Shown here: in pieces, positions 15,864-20,574 of the stretch
Numbering within the stretch: the first letter of the stretch is position 1
Layout: each line of letters begins with the position of its first letter
Origin: CAZPHU01 sp964586285
GTDB taxonomy: Bacteria; Fibrobacterota; Chitinivibrionia; Chitinivibrionales; CAYFVL01
Reading direction: 5' to 3'
Length of the DNA: 20,574 nucleotides
NCBI GenBank assembly: GCA_964586285.1
Contig: CAZPHU010000070.1
Coordinates: forward strand, 1 to 20,574
The notes under the pieces: generated by a model
Database searches by the model: none
What the model was told of the DNA's origin: nothing
The model's input: the letters and a program-made list of their open reading frames with translations, nothing else
Program-made: the position numbers and the translations under genes

Positions 15864-16160
15864 GCTCCAGGGATTTGTTAAGGAAAATTCGACAAAAGAT
15901 TAAACCCGACCAACACTCTTGCCGTCTAATAAGGGTAACAAGGTATATTTGATATCGGGGTAAATTTTAGTCGTCAATCGGATATTCCGATCCTTTTAAG
16001 CGACCGAGTATTAGAAAAACTCCGCATTCATGCGATTGAACGACAAGAAATCGCCAATTCAAGTAAACAGGATATCTTTTCCGAGCTTCGTGACTTACTG
16101 TATCAGAAAATCGCGAGGCGGAAATCAATTTAAGCGTATAAAAAGCGAAAGGACAGCTTT
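15864..16160. other. Leader region of the beta-helix protein gene
   Basis: About 300 nt after the GH8 terminator. A stop-free plus-strand frame runs from 15939 to a TAA at 16131-16133, with protein-like text (SDRVLEKLRIHAIERQEIAN, then SELRDLLYQKIARRKSI). It has no ATG or GTG start and no ribosome site, so I do not call a gene. It may be a decayed coding remnant or chance. The last 30 nt, from ttaagcg through gcgaaagga, recur before the paralog at 20333. Confidence 0.5.
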
Positions 16161-19100
16161 ATGCGAACCGCACGGTGGCATATCACATTGGGCATACTTA
16201 TCACCCTCAGCTTGTCGGCCTCGGCGGCGATCTTTACCGTTTCAAAGGACGGCCGCGGTATGTATCAGACAGTCCAGGAAGCCGTTGATGTCGCCACGGG
16301 TAAGGACGTCGTTAAGATTCTCGACGACGCGATATACGAAGAACAGGTAGACATTCAGGGTTCTTCAAAAGCTGGCTTGACTCTTACCTCTGCCAATCCT
16401 CTTTCATCGAATAAACCTACCATAATATTTAAGGACACGATCAATATCCATCCGCTGACAGCCGAGGAAGCAAAGAATGAAGCCACCATTAACTTTGACC
16501 GCAACGGTGCTCTTCGCATCCTTAGAAGCCAAAATATCACGATCGACGGCATAAAGATAAAGGGAGGGGGGCCGTATGTNNNNNNNNNNNNNNNNNNNNN
16601 NNNNNNNNNNNNNNNNNNNNNNNNNNNNNNNNNNNNNNNNNNNNNNNNNNNNNNNNNNNNNNNNNNNNNNNNNNNNNNNGCCGTATTCCCCGGAGCATTG
16701 CTGACCGATCCATTCCCCGCGGACGCAAACATAAGATGGCTTGAAACCGATTATGAAGACGAAATTGGCACATACAGGCTGTTCAAATCAACCGATCCCT
16801 CCGAGCCCGGATTCCTCGAACCGGACTGGGACCACCCCTATGTGCAGGAATACATTCTGGATCAGGGATGGGAAGAGGCCGGCATAAGGGATGCGGACGG
16901 AAGTATCGCTGATTTGGGTGCGATCCCCCAGGGGGGGAAACCCGCGGATCTAATAACCATCAAACCTACATCACAGGTTATGATCGAGGGAACAGAGGCT
17001 ACGCTGTTTTTCTCACTGGATGTAGGTTCCGGATCATTTTCGAACCCGCAAATCAAATATTTCAGGTTCATAGAGGTTGAATATCAGGGGAAGACCTGGT
17101 CTGTAGATGTAGAGCCGATACCCGCTGAAGCAATTCATGAAATGCCCGTAAATGCACCTATCAGTGTTGGTGCTAATACCGTCTCGGTTACGGTTCCCGA
17201 ACGAGGCGCCGACGACATGTACGGGTTCTTCGAAATGGTGATTGAAGGTACCGGCTCCAATGGCGAAACCGTTACCTCCACCGTCGGTTTCCTTCCCTAC
17301 CGCAAGATGGAAAATTACTTCAAGGTTAATATCCTTGATGTGCAGACCGAGGACATTCTTGATACAGTAGTGGCGGGCGATACCGTTTTCCTTCAGATAG
17401 AGCCCGTTCATCTGGACGGTTCACCCTTTAATAATCCCATAGATACCACAACCGTGTCTCTTCAGTCAGGTGCTCCCTTATACGGTATCGACTGCGACCT
17501 TGCAAATTACGGCGGCTGTGACACTTTTACGGTAGACCGCAAAATCGAAATACGCTACAGGGTACCTGTCATATTTACCACCGTTCCCGAAAATGGGGTA
17601 GAATTTGTGCGAGCCAACGGAAAGTGGATAAATCCTGACGATTCTACGGTGCGACTGCCTTTCAGCGGAGCTACCACAAACGGCGTAACGATTCTTCCCG
17701 GCCCACCCGAAAAGGTGCTTTTCCAGGATCCACCGTCAAATACTCTGTCGGGAGTGCCCCAGACGATTGATCCCGGTACTGACTACCCGGGTAAACTCGA
17801 GGTGTACGACAGATTCGAAAACCGGGTCAATCAGCCGACACCGGTTAAACTCAGCAGCGTTCATCCTCAGATAGGCGATTTTGTCGGTGGCGCCCAGGAG
17901 ATCGAGACCGGAACGGACGGCATAGGCGTTTTCCAGGTTCGTGTAGGGCCGGGGGCAAACGAAGACGACATCTTTACCCTTCAGGGCCAGATCGGCTCCA
18001 AGACACCCGACCAGGCAGATATGAAGGTGGGCAAGCCGCTGGATAAGTTTTGGATATTTTACGGTGATACAGGTGCGTTCAACGAAGCTAAAAGGCTTGA
18101 GGGCCAAGTGGGAATACGCCTTGCTTTCCAGGTCTGGGCCTCTCAGGACGGCATAACCGTTAACGAAAGCGATAACGAAATCACCGTAACCGGGACAAAT
18201 TCCGGGATGCTCTTTTTTGCGAGTGAAGATGCCGAAGAGCCCGCCACGGTTTTCCCTGTTACCGGCGGAAAGGCAAATCTGTGGGTGACAAGCGCCACAG
18301 CTTTTGAAGACGAAATGATTGAAGTCAGGGACGTAAACGACAACACGATTCTTCCCGGAAGCCGCTCCAAGGTTTACTTCAGGCGCAGTCCGACCTCGGT
18401 TCAGAGTGCCGCCTTTTATTCTACCAACGGTTTGGGACAGGTGGACAGCCTCGTGGTCAACTACAAGGAGCCGATGGCTCTTGTTCCCGACAGTCTCGCC
18501 TTTTACTGGCCGCAGCAGGGTGAGAGTGCTCGTAAAAGCCTGCCTCAATCATCTTTGGCATTATCCGAAGACAAACTTACGCTCTCGATCAAACTGGACG
18601 AGCCATACCCGGAAGGGATAACCTTCGGTCGCGGTTTCGGAATAAGCTACGACAGACCCAACCCGAACGTTCCTGTAGACTCCAGCTCCTTTGAGATCAC
18701 TGACAAGGTCGGTCCGATTCTGACCGAAGCCAAGCTTTACGAGCGATTTTACCCGGGTAACGATACCTTTGTGGTAACTTTCTCCGAGGATGTTAACCTT
18801 GCATCGGTGCTTGGTGAATGTTTTTCTCTCATCAAAGCCGGAGCAGAACCGGTTAACCTGGAGCTGATCAACATGGCCGTCAGTGTCAATGGTGAAATCA
18901 CCGTCAGGTTTGCGGTCCCGGATCTTGTAGACGGTGCTCCTCAGGAGGGCGACAGCCTGAAGATTATGGCCGAAACAATCGAGGATGTACCGGGCAATAC
19001 CGCGCATCCGGCCAATCGACCGGTTGTGATTCAGGTAGTATCAAAGCCTGTCCCTATCGACCGAAGCTGGTATCTGGATCTTGATGCAGACGGAGAAGTC

Positions 19101-20144
19101 GACCGAATCGCGATCGATTTCGCTCAGAACATTCGGGATCTTTCCCAGATAGGCGTTAGCGCGCAGTGGGTCGATGCCAATATTAACTCGGGCGAGCTAT
19201 CAGCCGACCGTCTAAGTTACTCCGAAAGCGACCGGTCTCTAATTTTCGCAAATGTTGAGGATGTCTTTTCCGATGCACGGGACCGCACGGACGGCTCGAT
19301 GAAGATTACGGTTCGGTATCTGAACTTTTCCGATCAGAGTGATGATGATTTCGCGAGTGACAGTGCCGCACCTGTAATAAAGTCGGCCAGATTTCTTCCG
19401 GGCGAAATTATCGACGAGAACAACTCGGAGCCGAATAAACTGCTTGTGTCCTTTTCAGAGAGTGTAGTGGAAGATGTAACCAGTTTAGAGGAACCTTTTC
19501 TTTTTGTGGGCATAGGCAACAATAATTATCAGATGATTCTGAGAGACGGGAAAAAGGAACATGGGGAATATTCTTTTCTGGTAGATACCCTTATTGGAAC
19601 AGACTATCCCAGCGGCAGCGATTCGATCTGGATAGATGCGGCCGCGGGCATACAGGACCATTCCGGAAACGTACAGGATGAACCGGGCAATAAGCGTGTT
19701 AAGATGAATGTCACGCCCAAACCATATAAACTCACGATCAAAACCGGTCCCAATCCCTTCGTTCCGGGAAAACCGTTTGAAAATATCCCGCAGGACCTCG
19801 CAGCCAGGATACCTTTTAACGGCGGGGTTATCATAAAAGTTGATCCTTTAACCTATATCGACGACTCAAATGGTCAGGGGTTGGAAATATTGAATGCGAC
19901 TATATATGATGCTGTCGGGAACAAAATTGCGATGTGTGCGGATGCACTTGATGCCAACGAGAGAATGGCAGTGGTAGATGACAGCGATCCGGGCAGCAGT
20001 ATCATGTACATAGCTTGGAGTGGTCATAATATGCAGGGCAGGATTGTCGGGCCGGGAACTTACATTCTGCATTTTATCGTCAAAGGAAACGACGGTAAGG
20101 AAAACAGTTTTGTGACAAAAATAGGTGTAAGACCGCAGGAATAG
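16161..20144 (+). CDS. Giant surface protein: beta-helix plus Ig-like domains (contains a gap)
   Basis: ATG at 16161 with AAAGGA upstream; signal peptide about 1-22 (ITLSLSASA). The N-terminus (FTVSKDGRGMYQTVQEAVD, then GALRILRSQNITIDGIKIKG) is a right-handed beta-helix start, as in pectate-lyase-like and parallel beta-helix proteins. The 100-N gap follows, and the helix end DADGSIADLGAIP lies shortly after it. Then come several Ig/invasin-like domains (about 275-745) and SbsA/Big_5-like repeats beginning near 746, 853 and 1070 (FVVTFSEDV and LLVSFSESV cores). A calcium-type loop, WYLDLDADGEVDRIAIDF, lies near 969. A FlgD/T9SS-like C-terminal domain (from about 1190) has GPNPF and GPGTYILHFIVKG. 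Apparent length is 1327 aa, but the true length depends on the gap. Likely an exported adhesin or polysaccharide-interacting protein; no catalytic residues were identified. Confidence 0.85.
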   Translation: MRTARWHITLGILITLSLSASAAIFTVSKDGRGMYQTVQEAVDVATGKDVVKILDDAIYEEQVDIQGSSKAGLTLTSANPLSSNKPTIIFKDTINIHPLTAEEAKNEATINFDRNGALRILRSQNITIDGIKIKGGGPYXXXXXXXXXXXXXXXXXXXXXXXXXXXXXXXXXXAVFPGALLTDPFPADANIRWLETDYEDEIGTYRLFKSTDPSEPGFLEPDWDHPYVQEYILDQGWEEAGIRDADGSIADLGAIPQGGKPADLITIKPTSQVMIEGTEATLFFSLDVGSGSFSNPQIKYFRFIEVEYQGKTWSVDVEPIPAEAIHEMPVNAPISVGANTVSVTVPERGADDMYGFFEMVIEGTGSNGETVTSTVGFLPYRKMENYFKVNILDVQTEDILDTVVAGDTVFLQIEPVHLDGSPFNNPIDTTTVSLQSGAPLYGIDCDLANYGGCDTFTVDRKIEIRYRVPVIFTTVPENGVEFVRANGKWINPDDSTVRLPFSGATTNGVTILPGPPEKVLFQDPPSNTLSGVPQTIDPGTDYPGKLEVYDRFENRVNQPTPVKLSSVHPQIGDFVGGAQEIETGTDGIGVFQVRVGPGANEDDIFTLQGQIGSKTPDQADMKVGKPLDKFWIFYGDTGAFNEAKRLEGQVGIRLAFQVWASQDGITVNESDNEITVTGTNSGMLFFASEDAEEPATVFPVTGGKANLWVTSATAFEDEMIEVRDVNDNTILPGSRSKVYFRRSPTSVQSAAFYSTNGLGQVDSLVVNYKEPMALVPDSLAFYWPQQGESARKSLPQSSLALSEDKLTLSIKLDEPYPEGITFGRGFGISYDRPNPNVPVDSSSFEITDKVGPILTEAKLYERFYPGNDTFVVTFSEDVNLASVLGECFSLIKAGAEPVNLELINMAVSVNGEITVRFAVPDLVDGAPQEGDSLKIMAETIEDVPGNTAHPANRPVVIQVVSKPVPIDRSWYLDLDADGEVDRIAIDFAQNIRDLSQIGVSAQWVDANINSGELSADRLSYSESDRSLIFANVEDVFSDARDRTDGSMKITVRYLNFSDQSDDDFASDSAAPVIKSARFLPGEIIDENNSEPNKLLVSFSESVVEDVTSLEEPFLFVGIGNNNYQMILRDGKKEHGEYSFLVDTLIGTDYPSGSDSIWIDAAAGIQDHSGNVQDEPGNKRVKMNVTPKPYKLTIKTGPNPFVPGKPFENIPQDLAARIPFNGGVIIKVDPLTYIDDSNGQGLEILNATIYDAVGNKIAMCADALDANERMAVVDDSDPGSSIMYIAWSGHNMQGRIVGPGTYILHFIVKGNDGKENSFVTKIGVRPQE
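16580..16679. other. Assembly gap (100 N) inside the beta-helix gene
   Basis: Exactly 100 N, so the length is a placeholder. Frame continuity across it is not evidence of correctness. Only ~140 residues precede and ~85 follow within the beta-helix, shorter than usual helices, so more than 100 nt may be missing. Confidence 0.98.
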
Positions 20145-20152
20145 TAATAGAG

Positions 20153-20192
20153 AGGCTGCTTTTTTCGGGCAGTTGCCTTTTTGTTTTTTCAG
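20153..20192 (+). terminator. Probable intrinsic terminator after the beta-helix gene
   Basis: Shortly after the stop: AGGCTGC (20153-20159) pairs with GCAGTTGCCT (20169-20178) with a 3-nt bulge, followed by TTTTTGTTTTTT. The T tract is strong and the stem imperfect. Confidence 0.65.
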
Positions 20193-20332
20193 GATTCGGA
20201 ATGTACGACGGGCGATTTATGTTCGAACCGGCGCCGGTCTTTTCACTACTAAAACGAAGGGCGAAAATTCTCTTCAGTTAGATTATATTAAGCGATTATT
20301 TGATACATCAGATGAGCGAAAGGAAAGCTTCT

Positions 20333-20574
20333 ATGCGAACCGCAAAATGGTACGTCACACTGGGCTTATTGATAGCCTGTAGTTTGTCCGCCTCCGCGGT
20401 AACCTTCACGGTTTCCAAGGATGCCTCGCGTGGCCAGTTTACATCCATTCAGGAGGCGATTGATAACGCCGGGCATGGTGACAGTGTAAAAATACTGGAC
20501 ACTGAGATTTACGAAGAGCAGATCACAATCGACAGCTCGGTAACGGGCTTAACTCTCACGTCCGCGAATCCGAC
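20333..20574 (+). CDS. Partial tandem paralog of the beta-helix surface protein
   Basis: I found this by translating the window end: ATG at 20333 with gcgaaaggaaagc upstream, open for 80 codons to the edge. It starts MRTAKWYVTLGLLIACSLSA and continues SAVTFTVSKD, with IQEAIDNAGHGDSVKILD, IYEEQITIDSS and LTLTSANP. It closely parallels the start of the 16161 gene (MRTARWHITLGILITLSLSA, VQEAVD, VVKILDDAIYEEQVDI, LTLTSANP), including the ribosome site and first codons at DNA level. It is a secreted beta-helix protein, and the tandem copy indicates gene duplication. The C-terminus lies outside the window. Confidence 0.9.
   Translation, partial: MRTAKWYVTLGLLIACSLSASAVTFTVSKDASRGQFTSIQEAIDNAGHGDSVKILDTEIYEEQITIDSSVTGLTLTSANP

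Noticed and set aside
15939..16133. Small gene upstream of the beta-helix protein
   Set aside because: The frame is protein-like but lacks any start codon or ribosome site; it may be a remnant or chance.
17736..18548. 270-codon minus-strand ORF inside the beta-helix gene
   Set aside because: It is a shadow of the well-supported plus-strand gene, with no recognisable domains or start signals.

Overview
The window looks like a chromosomal fragment of a cellulose-degrading Gram-negative bacterium, most likely Fibrobacterota (Fibrobacter/Chitinispirillum-like). This is an inference from protein style: multimodular secreted GH8 and GH9 glycosidases with CBM11-like modules and C-terminal sorting-like domains, giant beta-helix/Ig-like surface proteins, and calcium-binding 'DxDxDG' spacers. 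No rRNA or phylogenetic marker is present, so the phylum is tentative. The sequence is a draft scaffold. It has two gaps of exactly 100 N (7470-7569 and 16580-16679), which are placeholders of unknown true length.

Left region (1-3570, minus strand): a compact operon that looks like contractile-injection (type VI-like) effector cargo. In transcription order it holds a 256-aa beta-rich protein, a LysM protein, a protein with colicin/VasX-like hydrophobic helices, and a partial small two-TM membrane protein that fits an immunity protein. The main observation here is that the LysM ORF and the pore-former ORF appear to be one protein of about 839 aa, split by a +1 frameshift near a CCCC run at 1645-1648. 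The second ORF's frame stays protein-like for about 45 codons upstream of its nominal GTG start.

Middle region (3571-8293): a family of about 200-bp elements with perfect or near-perfect inverted ends (three copies at 3921, 7416 and 7871) in gene-poor DNA. These elements bracket a two-gene plus-strand unit: an Ig/InlB-repeat lipoprotein and a collagen-like, tail-fibre-like surface protein. A minus-strand tRNA-Arg(UCG) follows. Copy 3 predicts that the N gap inside copy 2 hides only about 33 nt.

Right region (8333-20574): a cellulolysis cluster. It has a GH9 endoglucanase (minus), a secreted protein made only of CBM-like modules (minus, followed by a strong terminator) and a divergently transcribed GH8 glucanase (plus). 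All three carry related beta-sandwich modules and a C-terminal sorting-like domain. They probably act together on cellulose or other beta-glucan outside the cell. Downstream are a giant beta-helix/Ig-like surface protein (interrupted by an N gap) and the start of a tandem paralog that runs off the window.
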